From the NCBI RefSeq assembly GCF_023159225.1, contig NC_063172.1:45699832-45763831 (forward strand): DNA of 64,000 nt, written 5' to 3'. Of this stretch, positions 1 to 12,818 are shown piece after piece; position 1 is the first letter of the stretch, and the number at the start of each line of letters is the position of its first letter. A program made the position numbers and the translations under genes. This DNA comes from Perognathus longimembris pacificus (taxonomy: Eukaryota; Chordata; Mammalia; Rodentia; Heteromyidae). The notes under the pieces were generated by a model, which was not told the origin of the DNA, did no database searches, and was given only the letters and a program-made list of their open reading frames with translations.

Positions 1-170
1 CCTAGCATACACGAAGCCTTGGGTTTGATTCCTTAAGCACCACATAAACAAAAAAAGCTAAAAGTGGCACTCTGGCTCAAGAGGTAGAGTGTAGCCTTGA
101 ACAGAAAGAAGTCAGTGACAGTGCTCAGACCCTGAGTCCAAGCCCCAGGACAGAGGGAAAAAAAAAGAGT
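1..170 (+). repeat. compound ID-like SINE, cut by window edge
   Basis: It starts mid-element at a diverged B-box region (gggtttgattcc). It continues through the second half (gtggctcaag-type, here ctctggctcaagaggtagag) to an A-rich tail. Confidence 0.85.
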
Positions 171-261
171 AACAGAATAAAAAATTATACATATGAACTC
201 GAAAGCTGAAAAATTGAGCATGGAAGACCTAAACAATTTATCAAAAGTTACACTAACTAGC

Positions 262-500
262 TGAGAGCTGGTGGCTCATGGCCATAATCCTAGCTACTTA
301 GAAGGCTGAGATCTGATGACCCAGTCCAAAACCAGCCTGGATAGGAAAGTATGAGACATTTATCTCCAATCAATCTACCAAAAAAGCTAAAGTAGAGTTG
401 CTGCTTAAGTGGTAGGTAGAGCACTAGTCTTGAGCATAAAAAGCTTAGGGCACCCAGGCCTTGAGTTCAAGCCCTACTATGGCACACACACAAAAAGAAT
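262..500 (+). repeat. B1-ID composite SINE
   Basis: A B1/7SL-like left part (agctggtggctcatggcc, taatcctagctactta) is followed by an ID-like right part and a CA-rich tail. It is diverged, so old. Confidence 0.75.
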
Positions 501-1504
501 TACATTAAATGTAAGTGGCAAAACACTTCAGCCAATAAGAAGTGGCTGTCAAATTGTATTTAAGAAATAAACATAAGACCCAAATACATGCTGGTCTCCA
601 AACTATTCAAAAATGTATTTAAAGAATAGAGAACAGCCTAAGTTGAAACTGTCATATTCTTATAAAAGGAATGTAGCCGCAGACAGAAAAGGATAATGAG
701 AAAATTATACATTATATAATTATACATATATATAATTTAAATATAAATATATTATTTTTAGATTTTCTATTTTGGGAATATAACAAAATATAAATGTAAG
801 CACTGTTTATATTTATGAAATATAAATTATAAAATATTAATATATAATTTATAGTAGAGAAAAGACCAGAATCACAGCTGAAGATTTTAACACATTTCTT
901 GCAATAACTGATGGGTCACCCAGAAGAAAAGTTAGCCAGTACCAGACATCCTGAACTGAGATTTCAAGAATTTGGCACCTGTAAAACACTAAAACTGTAA
1001 AACTGTAAAACACAAGCTTTTTTCCAGATAGCATGTAAAATCCAAAAACAAATACCATATGATAGGCAATAAAAAATCTTATAAAGTAGAAATTGTGTCC
1101 AGTAGGTTCTCAGACAAGTGAATTATAAACAACAAAATACCTAGAAACCCCCAACTCTTTAGAGGTAAATTATTGCCTATGAAACTAAAAGGATTACAAA
1201 TCAGATAATATTATAAACAGGATAACTATAACATATAGACTTGTAAGATTTAGTTAGTCTAATGCTAGTACTGTCAAGTTCTTACTTATTCCAGTATATT
1301 TCAAGTGGATTTAATTGAGTAATTTTTCTCAATTAGCCATTTATATTTCTTACTAAATTTCTTAGCATTAATGTATCTAATTTAGCAGATGAGAAAAGTA
1401 TAACCTAGTATCTTATAAATCAAGACACTATAATCTACAAGTACATATGTGACAGTGACATTTTCTAATTGATTTGCAAAAATGATTTAAATTGAATATT
1501 TTAC

Positions 1505-1653
1505 CTGTGCCCGAGGAGCTGGTTTGCCTTTGGTGTCAGTAGAATATTTGCCCTTATTACTAATACGTGCTGCCTGTTCTTTACAGAAATTTATGTGTCT
1601 ATCAGCTGCATTTTCATTGAATCTCCTCTGGCAATATGGACACTGAATATAAT
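1505..1653 (-). CDS. ZC2HC1A: ZC2HC1A coding exon 5 (second C2HC zinc finger)
   Basis: This 149-nt exon encodes the end of residue D117 and residues Y118-Q166. It holds the second C2HC finger with the spacing C-x2-C-x11-H-x3-C (C121, C124, H136, C140), starting YIQCPYCQRRF. It is followed by a basic Lys/Arg-rich stretch (ARISNKGKYSTDTKGK). On the minus strand the acceptor is ...gttttag before ATTATATT and the donor is CACAG|GTAAAA. The exon enters in phase 1, matching exon 4, and leaves in phase 0. The family is a zinc-finger C2HC domain protein of poorly known biochemical role; zinc binding is expected from the ligands. The sequence is almost identical to the mammalian ZC2HC1A I know. The downstream exons (Ser/Pro-rich region and the C-terminal cysteine motif) are not in the window and should lie left of position 1. 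Confidence 0.96.
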
Positions 1654-3231
1654 CTAAAACAGATCCACATGGAAACAAATTAATTATTATTAACACCTGA
1701 AATAGACATAAAGAATCACTGGTTTCAACAGAGTAATTTAAAATACATAATATAAATAATAACACCTGATAATAAAAAATAGTGTAACATTTACCCTGAC
1801 TTACCTATGGTTAGTATAGACTTTAAAGAAAAAGTCCAATTAAAAAATCCTAGCTTTTTGCTAGCTTTCTATCAAATCTGAGGAAAATTAATGGGAAAAA
1901 AATTAAAAGACAAGGCAAAGAAAATTATAATTCCTTTTCTACCTGTATATTACTATATGTTTTGATTATAGATACAAATTTTATACGGCAGTAAATAATA
2001 CATTAAAATACAATTTGAAATATGAGTACATCTATGTATTTCATTTCATTAGAGAAAATAGTCAAAAAATAGTTTAATGGACTTCTAACACTCTTATTTT
2101 CTTTCAGAGTTCCCAAAACTTGGAAGTAATAAATAACTTCATTAACATAATAAGCTCAACTTTAAAAGATAAAGTTCGTAAGATTAAATATTGTTTCTAA
2201 ATGTTTTAAAATTAAATCTTATAACACAGAATCAAATTTTTAGCACTGTAAAAGAGCTGAATTAAATGGGACTGTGGAAATAAGACAAAATTCAGCAGTT
2301 GTTGAAATAATCTCCATTTATTTCAATAAGTTTACTTTTGATAGGGAGTATGCACTTTAAATTTATATGAATAAAATTTGAGGTTTTGTATGTAAGATTT
2401 TAAAAAATATGAAGTCTAATTATCCTAATAAATTCATACTCTCAAAAATTTATGTACACATGAAAAATGTTAACAATATGCATTAAGATGCATAATTCCA
2501 AATATTAAGCAGACAGCTATATGAAAAAACACACAGGTGGAGTCTGAAAAAGATCTAAACTAGATTATCCAAGAAACACTTACATTATTAAAGTTAACTA
2601 ACAATACTCTAAAATAGGGACTGGAAAACTATAGATTTTAATAGATGTCAAGTGTGCCTGTTGCCTGTGTTTGATAAAAAGTTTTACTGAGACATAATCA
2701 TATCCATTCATTTACATATGACATGACATTGCAACAATGAAAGAGGTCAGTAGTTATAACAGGAACTTTCTGGCATGTAAACACTTAAATATTTACTATC
2801 TGGCCTTTTCTTCTATTATTTGGTAAAACTCTCCTCAATAAAATATTAAAAATGATCACATCAACATTTTCTAAACATCATTCTAGTGTTAGCAAATAAA
2901 CCATAGTATAGCATGCTAATTCAATTTTAATGTTGTTAACTTAGTAGATAACAATAAAACAGAGTCCTATTTAGTGACTATATTTCCTTAAATATTAACA
3001 TTCAATTAAAATGATGTAATGATTTACATTATGTTTTAAAAAGATTGTGACAAAAAAACAATAAATTTCTATACTCTTAATGACGTGATGCCTGGACTCT
3101 TACTAACATTTTACACCAAAGCACTTAAAGATCATGTTTAATTAGGCCCATAATAATAGGTTGAATTTTATAATGCCTTAAAATTTATAAAAATTCTATC
3201 ATTATTTTCTGTCAAGTAATATTTCATATAC
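1654..3231. other. ZC2HC1A intron 4
   Basis: AT-rich single-copy-looking intron sequence in which I see no clear repeat or gene. Confidence 0.8.
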
Positions 3232-3373
3232 CAGGATCATAAGAAGGTGGAGGAGGAGGAGGGAGTTTGCCACCCTCTTTAAGTGCCTGATCAAGGCCTT
3301 TAGCTGCTCTTATGGTGGCAATAAATTCTTCATGTTTTCTTCTCCAGTTAGATGGTTTCTTTGGTGGTTCTGG
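3232..3373 (-). CDS. ZC2HC1A: ZC2HC1A coding exon 4 (linker with proline run)
   Basis: This 142-nt exon encodes residues P70-P116 plus the first base of D117. It begins PEPPKKPSNWRRKHEEF and ends in a run of six prolines followed by SYDP. It is the linker between the two C2HC fingers and contains a basic, helical-looking segment (NWRRKHEEFIATIRAAKGL). On the minus strand the acceptor is cttatag|CCAGAA and the donor is CCTG|GTATATG, leaving phase 1 for exon 5. The proline run is coded by CCT/CCA triplets, seen as an aggagg-type repeat on the plus strand at 3246-3265. No frame break is seen. Confidence 0.96.
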
Positions 3374-5507
3374 CTATAAGCAAAGAAAAAAAATTCAAGA
3401 CTTTTTTTTGAATAAACTTAATAGAAGTGTGAGGTAGTGCTATATTGTTTACTCAAATTCCTTAACAAAAATCTATGATATTGCCAAATTAAATTTTTGT
3501 GCGATTTTATTGTATGGGACTTTAAAAATATAATTCTAATTGTGAATGATAGTGACTAATGTTCTTCTATAAGTGTTATGTTTGTATGTACACTAAGAGG
3601 CTACTTCTCACATTTCCTATCATGTCACTAATAAAAACGACCAAATTTTGTGCTTTTAACTGACTAAAAGAAGTATCCCTTTTCTGTGAATGTAACTAGG
3701 TATTTTTCTTATAATGGGTGTGACTTAACAAATAGCTTTTCATATCACTCTGAATCATTTTTACTGTTTTGTGAACTGTATATAACCTTGGTTAAATTGT
3801 TGGACTATTGGTCTCTAAAATAAACACAATTAAAAAAAAAAACTCATTTATAGTACAGTATACCCTCTCTTCCTTCAAGTCTGTTGAAGGACCTTACAAG
3901 TTCTTCTTTGAACAATTACTTTAAAATTTCATTTGCTTACTTTTATGATCTCTATATTTGCAGATAGTTAGCTGAGCCCAAATTTATATACGATAATAAA
4001 ATGAAAAAATTCCCACACTTCCTTCTAGAACTTTCATGGATTCACTTTCAAAACTTTAATTGTTTTTATTATTTGTAATTATATTGTATGATTTACAAGT
4101 ACATCATGTGACATATGAACCCAACTAAGTTTTGGTTTTTAACACAGGAACCAAGTGAAGTCACAGCCACTTAACTTCACATCCTTTGGAGAGAACTGAA
4201 GAGAACATTTTTATAACATAGTAATTCTATTTCCATTAAATATGATGGTGGTTCATATGCCACAAATAAAGTTGATTTGTTATATTATTAAATTACTCAA
4301 CTATTCTTAATATGTCCTTAGGCTTTAAATAAAATACGTTCAATCAACAAAGTCAAAGTGAAAACATGTTTTTTTTTTAGATGCCAGGTGAAAACTAAAG
4401 AAAATAGGATAAAAATACCGAAGTATGAAAACATAATGAGGAGTTTACATAGAAAATAATAAATTGCTATAAAGAAACTGTTGCTTATAAATTTGATGAG
4501 CTCAAACTAGCAGTATCCTTACACATACTTCCCAAAACAAATATCAGAAAAAGTGTATGTGTCATTAAAAAACCTTCCCCCCACACACACAAAAAAAATA
4601 TCTTGGCTTAGATGTTTTTACTGTCAAACTCTTGCTGACATTTAAAGAAGAAACATCAACCTCATTAAACTCTTGGAGAAAATGAAAACATGGCAACTAA
4701 CTCTCCAACTATTTTGTGAGAGCAACAAAACTTTATGAGAAGAAAAATGACAAACCTACATCTCATGTATATAAAAGAAAAATTAAAGCCCTGTTGACAA
4801 TTAGCTCATTGTTATTGAGGAAAATCAGTAGTAGTTGGCAAATTAATGCCAACAAAATGGACATAACTTGTGAATTGATTGTTCCTCAGTAAATTCTGAC
4901 ATTGTGGAAAGATTAAAAAAATAAAAGAAAAATTCTTAAAAAGTTCTTTCTTTTATAGCTAAATATGTGATCATATCATTCATTTATTTCATAACAACTA
5001 TTATTCACCTACTGGCAAGAATTGCTGCTCTTTTCTACTTTTTTTTCCCCATAGTATATTTTTTTTAATCAATGTGACCTAACAGGTTTCTTATTACTCA
5101 CATCTGAATGACAGGTTTTCCTGTGACAGTTACTTATAAGGACTGTTTGGGCTCAGAAAATCTTCCAGGTTATATGTATCTTCTCTTTGTTTGACCAGAT
5201 ACAAAGTACTTCATGCAATAAGGCCTGCCTGTGGGATATTTGCTTGACTCTTCTACGTCTCAGGAAGAATAATCAGTCCAGTAGGGCTACTGTGGCTAGC
5301 TCTCCCTGCTCCTAGTTTCACAAGCACTTTAACAAAGGATATGGACTTTTAGATTCATCATGAGTCATTCAGACTCATCATTAGGAATGTTTCTATGGGC
5401 CTCTGCTGCAGGGCCAGCTCAATTTTCTGTTCCTCCTTTTCCATTTCCTCTTTTGGCCTTTGTCAACGTCAGCCCTGCCCCTCTAGTTTGCACATTTTAT
5501 AGCAATA

Positions 5508-5700
5508 CTGGAGTTTGACCTAGTGGCATGGTGCTTGCTAGACAGATCTTCTATCACTTGAGCCATGCACGTATACTGTTTTGGCTTTATTTTTCCCAAT
5601 AGGGTCTTAACGTTTTTGTCCTAGGCTGGCAAGTATATTCCCAATCACTGCCTCTGGAATATTTTGGATTATAGACAATAGTCTCAGGCAATGTTCAAAT
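5508..5700 (-). repeat. old B1-ID composite SINE
   Basis: Minus-strand SINE-like sequence with a strongly diverged structure (gacctagtggcatggtgctt, tcacttgagccatgc, and the B1-like complement near 5620-5700). Confidence 0.5.
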
Positions 5701-5782
5701 CATCTAAAACATTATTAAGGTTTAATGTGTATGACTCATCTAAGGATTTTATTAAAAACAGAATCTAATTCAGGACAAGCTG

Positions 5783-5998
5783 GGACTTGGTGACTCATAT
5801 CCATAATCCTAGATACATAAGAGCCAGAGACCTAGAGGACTGCAGTTTTAAGCTAGTACATGCAGAAAAGGCAAGAATCTCTATCTTTAATCACCTAAAA
5901 GTTGGACTGGAGGCAGGATAGATCAAGTGCTAGTGTGAGCATGTAGGCTGAGTCCCTACTTCATGCCCTGGTACTAGCACATACACATGCAAAAATAA
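5783..5998 (+). repeat. B1-ID composite SINE
   Basis: A B1-like part (tggtgactcatatccataat) followed by an ID-like part ending near ccctggtactagcac. Diverged. Confidence 0.65.
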
Positions 5999-6927
5999 TG
6001 TAACTCAGTATGTCTGTGTGGAACCTAAGATCCAGCATTTAAACAAGTACCCCAATAGTGCTGATACTATTTCTCTAAGGAACATACTTTAGGAAGTACA
6101 GGAATAAACTGATGTGAAACAATGGTTTATACTTTATTATTTTGAAGACTATTAACTCTCTTTTCCCTAAAAAAAGGAACAGAATAACTATTATTTGTGA
6201 CTGACAACTCTTTATCACCATTTACAGGTTAAAAAGAAGCCTTCATAGATAAAGTAACTTGCCTCAAACAGCACAGTATGTTGTATAACCAGGGTTACTT
6301 CCATGTAGTCCGATTCCTTAGCTAGTTTGCATATGCAGAAATTACAGTTTCCACAGATATAGGCAGTTTACCTAACTAAGCTAACAAACACCTATCTGGT
6401 AGGCTACTGAGTAAAACTTTAACTACTGGTTTATGAACCTCACTCAAACTTCACCATCTTTCCTACAAGTATTCACAGCCTGAAAAGAGAAAAAGAAAAG
6501 AAAAAAAACACCCTCGAGCATCTAATTTTCTAATTATCAAATAATTTTATTAAGATTAAATCCTCTATAGGAAAAGGATTATCTTATACTACTGGAAGAA
6601 CTTAGTAGCACTGAAAGCAGGGATTTACCTAAAAACTTCAAACAGGTACTTACCTTGACTGAATGACTCTTTAAAACTGTATCTAATGAAGTATTTAAAT
6701 GATGTATTCATAAAAGGAGAAGGACTAGTTATCAGAGAAGTTCTTTGGTTTAGCTTTAATTGTAAAACAACAAAAAGAAGAAAACAACTACAGTACAGTA
6801 ACTGAACAATGGATAAGACTTATCTCCAGAAAACATCATTGTGTTTTATGCTAAGTGTGTGTAAATAATAGCTTCCCTTTTTGTAGATTTAAGATTTTAT
6901 ATTACTGGTTAAAGATATTAATAAAGC

Positions 6928-7165
6928 AGGGCCCAGTGGCTCACACCTGTAATCCTAGCTACTCAGGAGGCTGAGATCTGAGGATCACTATTCAAAGCCA
7001 GTCCAGAAAGGAAAGTCTGTGAAACTCTTATCTCTAATTAACCACCAGAAAATTGGAAGTGGTGCTATGGCTCAAAGTGGTAGAGTCTAGCCTTGAGATG
7101 AAGAGCTCAGGAACAGCACCCAGGCCCAGAGTTCTAGTCCCATGACCAACAACAACAAAAATATA
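6928..7165 (+). repeat. B1-ID composite SINE
   Basis: A clear B1/7SL-like half (cagtggctcacacctgtaat, cctagctactcaggaggctg) is joined to an ID-like half (gtgctatggctcaaagtggt) and an AAC-rich tail. Confidence 0.85.
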
Positions 7166-7461
7166 GCAATAAATCAAAAGTTATAGCAAAATAATTAGTA
7201 ACAATTTAACATGCTTGTTTGAATTAGTTCCAATCTATAGCTAAGCAACTGACTTTTCAATGGTAAACAAACCTCTAAGTAATTGATGAAATCTGAAAGA
7301 GCACTTTGGTCTCACCTTTGCAATTTAAACTGTAAATACAGTTTATAAATTTCTAACAGTTTAAAAACTGAAAAAATAATTTAATATAAGATTAAGGAAA
7401 ATTATCTAATTTTTCAATATTTACAACAGCAAGGTTCATACTGTTTAAAATATATAGTTAC

Positions 7462-7578
7462 CCTAGGTTTAAGAGGTTTCACTGTTGGAATATCAGTTCC
7501 TTCAGCTCTCTGTCTGCTTGAATCAAAGGTCTTCCGTTTTTTAGTGGCAGTTTTTTGGCAAATAGGTCCATGTTTTTT
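7462..7578 (-). CDS. ZC2HC1A: ZC2HC1A coding exon 3 (end of first zinc finger)
   Basis: This 117-nt exon, 39 codons in phase 0 at both ends, encodes K31-R69. It starts [18 protein letters not shown] and supplies the histidine H33 and last cysteine C37 of the first C2HC finger, whose first two cysteines are in exon 2. A basic KKRK patch follows directly, a possible nuclear localisation element (inference). The acceptor is taaacag|AAAAAACAT and the donor is CCTAGG|GTAACT on the minus strand. A longer reading frame over the same bases on the minus strand is only a frame-shifted shadow of this exon. Confidence 0.96.
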
Positions 7579-8204
7579 CTGTTTAAATAGAGAAATGAAG
7601 CATATAATTTTATTATTACCACAGGCAAGAATATAAAACTATTTAAGCTGACATTAGTTAAAAAAATATGTCTAATTAAAAAAACTGAACATGAAATAAA
7701 TAAGGTTGGTTTTCTCTTAATAACATTTTTCATTATAAATTATCTTGCTCACTATAAATTATAAAGACTACTCTTTCAAAATTTTATTACAGGTTAAGTA
7801 TACTTCTCATTTTCACATTGGTAAGTATAAGAAAAGTAATGTAACCAAGTGAAAGCTACTAGAGTGAAAACAAGTCTTCACCAAATACTATACAACAATA
7901 TTAGAAAAAGGATGTAAATGGAGAAGAGTGCATTGTAATGAGGCTACAAAAGATAATACAATAGGACTACTTTGGATTACTAAAAGCAATATAAGATTAA
8001 TAGATTAAAATAACACAAACTAATAAGACAAAGTGGCAAGATTTGTGTCCTTCCTCTGTATTATCCTTTCTTCCTTCTAGAGCTCAAATGTTCTACTTTT
8101 CTTCACCTAGAATTTTCTTACTTAGTCTTCTACTCCTATAGGTTTTCCTTTTTTTTTTTTTAAGTATTTGCACATTCATTTTAAGAACAATATAAAGTTC
8201 TCTT

Positions 8205-8420
8205 GGGGCTGGGGATATAGCCTAGTGGCAAGAGTGCCTGCCTCGGATACACGAGGCCCTAGGTTCGATTCCCCAGCACCACATATACAGAAAACGGCCA
8301 GAAGCGGCGCTGTGGCTCAAGTGGCAGAGTGCTAGCCTTGAGTGGGAAGAAGCCAGGGACAGTGCTTAGGCCCTGAGTCCAAGGCCCAGGACTGGCCAAA
8401 AAAAAAAAAAAAAAAAAAAA
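8205..8420 (+). repeat. young ID-like compound SINE with perfect TSD
   Basis: Complete copy from ggggctggggatatagccta through the B box (ggttcgattcc) to about 24 A residues. The 11-bp target duplication aaagttctctt is at 8194-8204 and again at 8421-8431. Confidence 0.95.
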
Positions 8421-9041
8421 AAGTTCTCTTGTTTGTCCAATTAATTAACTGGATAAAACAATTCTCACTCCATTATATGAATCATAGTGACTAATGACTG
8501 TGAACTAAATGCATCTTTTCTCCTTTTTTATGCATCTTTTCTTTTGCAGAACCCTGGAACTTTTTCTGTGAATAAAGGAAACTTCACACTTAGTTTTCTT
8601 AGTATCATAAGGCCTCGTACATTATACAGAAAGTATTCTGACAATAGTCAGCTGTCTTATGTACTTCCTAGTTGCATTTCAAAACACAGAACTATAATTG
8701 AATAAAATTTCAAGTAATAAAAATGAAATTAGTAGCTGACCCGTTTAGTATTATCCCATATGGCTATTTTAATGAGTTTAGTAATATATGTCAAGAATAG
8801 GTGATGTTTATTTCCAAATCATTAAGCAAAGTATAGTATTTACAGTAACATTACTTAAATATTAAACAATTTGCTGGTAAAAACTCAGCTGGAAGCTTTG
8901 AAAAATAATGAATGATTAAAAAACCTCAAAGATTTGTAGGAAAGATGTTTCTAAAGTATTACAAAAAGGCCAACAGAAGGTATCTTCTGTTAAGAACATT
9001 TTCAATCATTAATTTCTCTTTTATCAATTTTTTTAAAAGGG

Positions 9042-9272
9042 GGAAGGTAGTTTTGGGGCTTGAACTCATGGCCTGGGCAATGTCCCTGAGCTTTTTTGCT
9101 CAAGGTTCGTATGGTACCACTTGAACCACAGTTTCACTTTCAGCTTTTTAGTGGTTAATTAAAGATAAGTCTTGAAGAATTTCCTACAAGTGTTGGCCTT
9201 GAATCATGATCTTCAGATCTGTTTCCTGAGTAGGTAGGATCACAGGTATGAGCCACTGACCTCAGACCTTTA
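9042..9272 (-). repeat. B1-ID composite SINE
   Basis: Minus orientation: the complement of the ID-like tail (ggggcttgaactcatggcct) is followed by the complement of B1 (ggatcacaggtatgagccac). Confidence 0.75.
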
Positions 9273-9334
9273 TATCATTTTTCAATTTAAATGTTTTATT
9301 ATCTATAAGTAGTTGCAGAAAGTTTCACTTTAAC

Positions 9335-9382
9335 AAAATAATTTAGAGTAAAATAATTTAGAGTAAAAATAATTTAGAGTAC
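9335..9382 (+). repeat. short tandem repeat, three units of about 15 bp
   Basis: The unit ataatttagagtaaa is repeated three times with slight length variation. Confidence 0.8.
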
Positions 9383-9534
9383 AATACAAGTGGATCCAGA
9401 ATACTAATGAGCATATTCATATTTTTAAAACATTGCTTGTCATTTATAAATACTAATAAATCATCTTAATAAATTTTAAATAACATTTAAAAATTTAAAT
9501 ATACTAATGTGCCATATATATGCTCATGTACTTT

Positions 9535-9600
9535 AATATAAGTATATACATATACATGTATATATACATACACACACACACACACACACACATATACTTA
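9535..9600 (+). repeat. TA/CA microsatellite
   Basis: Alternating tatatacata sequence runs into a pure CA run (about 9568-9591). It borders a minus-strand SINE and is probably derived from its tail. Confidence 0.9.
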
Positions 9601-9828
9601 TGCCTATACTGGGGCTTCAGCTCAGAGTCTGGGTGCTGTCCCTTAGCTTTTTCTAAAGATGATGCCCTATAAATTTGACACAGCTCCACTTGGGCTTTTT
9701 AGTGGTTAACTGGAGAGAAGAGTCCCATGGACTATTTCCTGCATGGACTGGCTTTGAACTGTGATCCTCAGATCTCAGCCTCTTGAATAGCTAGGATTAC
9801 AGGCATAAGCCTCTGAAACCTGGCACAA
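9601..9828 (-). repeat. B1-ID composite SINE
   Basis: Complement of the ID-like half (ggggcttcagctcagagtct) followed by the complement of B1 (taggattacaggcataagcc). The tail is the adjoining CA microsatellite. Confidence 0.75.
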
Positions 9829-10440
9829 AAGCAGAATTTTTATTATTCATTATTTGACTGGCTACTTTTAATTAAGATCAATTAAAATGCTTTTATTTAT
9901 AGGCAAGTAGTTACAAATATCTAAAGAGTAATAAATTTTAGCATTTTTAATTGAAGAAAGCCTTTTTCTTTAGATTTTTTTCAAACTTGAGAATAGTATA
10001 ATGAATTCCTATTTACTTATCACCCTAACCAACAATTACAAACATTTTAACCATTGTTCTCTGCTTTTTTTTTTCCCTGAATGACTTGAAAGCACATCTT
10101 AGGTATTCTTGGATTCTCCTTTTGTATCTGTAAATATATTGTTACATGTACTTAAGAGGTGTTTTGTTTGTTTTTATCTGTGTGTTTTTTTCTGGTAATA
10201 TTTTTCCCTTACTGTAAAGAATTTAGTACTTAAATGGAGGTGTTCAGAAGACCAGTGAAATTCTAAAGAGAACACTGTGGAAGAATGCTGCAGATAAAAC
10301 TGAGACTCTTGAACAAGAATATTATGTAGAAACCCTTCAAACATTATTCCACATTAAATTCTTCTCTTAAAAGCTGTCCTAAATTACTAAATAATCACAT
10401 TAAACCCATAAAGGAAAAGGCACGCAATCAGTCTACTCAC

Positions 10441-10514
10441 TAATGCTACTGGAAAGAATGTTCTTCCACAAATCTTGCAAGGCAGTAATTCTCCAACTTG
10501 GACACTTCCATTAT
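10441..10514 (-). CDS. ZC2HC1A: ZC2HC1A coding exon 2 (start of first zinc finger)
   Basis: This 74-nt exon encodes the last two bases of D6 and residues N7-L30 (NGSVQVGELLPCKICGRTFF, then PVAL). It supplies C18 and C21 of the first C2HC finger, which is completed by exon 3 with spacing C-x2-C-x11-H-x3-C. The acceptor is ctgtttcag|ATAATGG and the donor is GCATTA|GTGAGT, both near consensus. It is too short to stand out as an open frame and was found by reading the minus strand for the known family motif. Confidence 0.95.
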
Positions 10515-12613
10515 CTGAAACAGAAAAGAATAAATAATTTCTATAGATCAAATTGTAAACTCAAATTTTAATATTTTCTCTTGGCTTCAAAGATGAGTTG
10601 TCAGTTCTTACAAAAAGCATCTTGTTTCATACTAAAGTAAACAAAATTATTAAAAAATGACTGGTTCAACATGATCAACATGGCCATGGTAATTATGAAA
10701 CTTGATATAACTGGAAAATCAACATTTCTTGTAAAGATGTATTCAAATAAATTAATTATGTCTCATCTTATCAGCTATCTCTGATGTAAATTACTATACT
10801 TTAGAAGGTACATTTATCCTAATAGCTGTGAAGAATTACCATTGTTTAAGTGACTTCCTGAGATGATACAGAGAATCTAGGAAAAAAAGAATCCTGCACT
10901 TTTTATTGCCAGATAATAGGAAGTATAAGGCTCTGAACATAAGAAGAGTACCTAGTTATATTAACTACATACACCCATGTGTATAATTGTTTACTGTTAT
11001 GTATATAATACAGTATTAAGATTCACTGGACCAGAAAATTGAAGTATTAAATTAAAATTAATACATTCATCTGGTATATTTGGATATAACAAATACCACA
11101 AGTGAAACAGAAACCTACATTTCTCAGGACTCAGCTGAATCAATCTGCCATTTTATTTACTTGGTAAATATCAAATCTAAATTTATTTTCATACTTTTAA
11201 TTTCCAAAAGCAATCTGTAAACCTGTAACACTTTCCCATACCCTGAATAATTTACATTGGTTCAAATTCTTTTACCATATGAAAGACAAATAGAAAAACA
11301 TTTTCTTTTATAAGTAACATGAACATATGAAAATGTACTTCAGATTCCATAATACACATTCTATGCCATCTGTTGAGCTTGCAGAAAACTAATCAAGTGA
11401 ACCAAAATAGATATTAAAGAATACACGAATACACTCAAATATAGTAACAGAAGAACCTTTTTTTGTTTTCTCACTGTCTATTACTCCAGTGTCCTATTTA
11501 CTAGCAAATAGTGGCTATTTGTCATCTCAAATGGGAGGCAGTACAGTAGCAGTTTAACAGTGGGCATTACAATGGCAAAGTTAAGATCTACCTGATTTGT
11601 CCTTCTCTAATAGCAGGGGATAGGTTACTTAAGGAGAGAAGCCTCATTTATCAGGATCACATAACTTCACCAACAATTCAGAAAGCTGATGTACCTGCCA
11701 TGTGGAATCCATTAATTTCACTAAGATTGTCTTTAAAAGATGGTCCAAGTGGACACTGCATGCTAAATAAGACCTTAGACTTGCTTACAGGTTTCATGTA
11801 ATACTTTAAATACCAAGCAGTGATTTAAAAGTCCATCAAACATAATGTTTAAAAGAAATCACATAGTTTACTTCTTTTAAAGTACATTTAAGTACCTACT
11901 TATAAAAATTAACTACCAGGGCTACAGCTATTGAATAAATCAGTGGTAAGGCACTTTGGGTATATATGAAGACCTAGATCAATCTAGAGCACTAAAAATA
12001 AATATTAAGAAAGTCAGTTCAGTACATTAAAATGACCCAATTGCCTACTGACCACCTAGTAATTGCTAACTAAGCATATACCATGTAAATAATAGCATAA
12101 AGACAGAACAATACAATCATTGCTCCCAGAAAGCTACCATAATCTATCTGATATAAATATTCAATCTAAGAATCAAATCATCTCCCATTTTTATAAAAAA
12201 TCTTCCAACTTAACAGCAGCAGAAAACTAACGTGATAAAATCCAATTATATGAATCAATTCTCTCTAGCCACGTAATGGTATTAAATGCCTTTAATTCAA
12301 TGTCACAAAAAGAACAAATGTAAAGATATTAATTATTCCTGTAATCACAGAACTCTGAAGGGTGAGGCATAGGACCATGAGTTCCAGTTTACCCTGGAAT
12401 ACACAGCTTAAAGATAATACAATAATCTTATTAAAAAGATAAAAATATTTTTGAAAAGTCATTATTTCACTTTAAATAGATAAAGCCCAGCTTCTAATTT
12501 CCTCTTGAATTAGTCACAGAGCAGGAGTCCTGTATTTCACAAAATATAATTTGTATTTGTCTTTGTGTTGATGACAAGATCTACTAAAAAACTTAAATCA
12601 GGAGTTCATGATA

Positions 12614-12818
12614 GGGCTGGGGATATGGCCTAGTGGCAAGAGTGCTTGCCTCATATACACGAAGCCCTGGGTTCGATTCCCCAGCACCACATATATGGAA
12701 AACGGCCAGAAGTGGCGCTATGGCTCAAGTGGCAGAGTGCTAGCCTTGAGCAAAAAGAAACCAGGGACAGTGCTCAGGCCCTGAGTCCAAGCTCCAGGAC
12801 TGGCCAAAAAAAAAAAAG
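12614..12818 (+). repeat. young ID-like compound SINE with TSD
   Basis: Complete copy from gggctggggatatggcctag to an A tail. It is flanked by gagttcatgata (12602-12613) and gagctcatgata (12819-12830), one mismatch. Confidence 0.95.

Larger units (their letters stand above)
1..1504. other. ZC2HC1A intron after exon 5 (partial)
   Basis: AT-rich intron sequence running off the left edge. It contains two SINEs (annotated separately) and an AT-rich tract near 700-850. No further ZC2HC1A exon was recognised. Confidence 0.8.
3374..7461. other. ZC2HC1A intron 3
   Basis: AT-rich intron with three old SINE copies near 5.5-7.2 kb (separate entries). No exon or RNA gene is seen elsewhere. Confidence 0.8.
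7579..10440. other. ZC2HC1A intron 2
   Basis: Intron with one young SINE at 8.2 kb, two old minus SINEs and a TA/CA microsatellite. The small open frames in it have no recognisable family. Confidence 0.8.

Noticed and set aside
7479..7733. 84-codon minus frame over ZC2HC1A exon 3
   Set aside because: It is in the wrong frame and crosses the splice acceptor. The correct frame encodes KKHGPICQK and so on.
9504..9689. 61-codon frame with repeated Cys-Val and Met-Tyr
   Set aside because: Translation of a CA/TA microsatellite next to a SINE.
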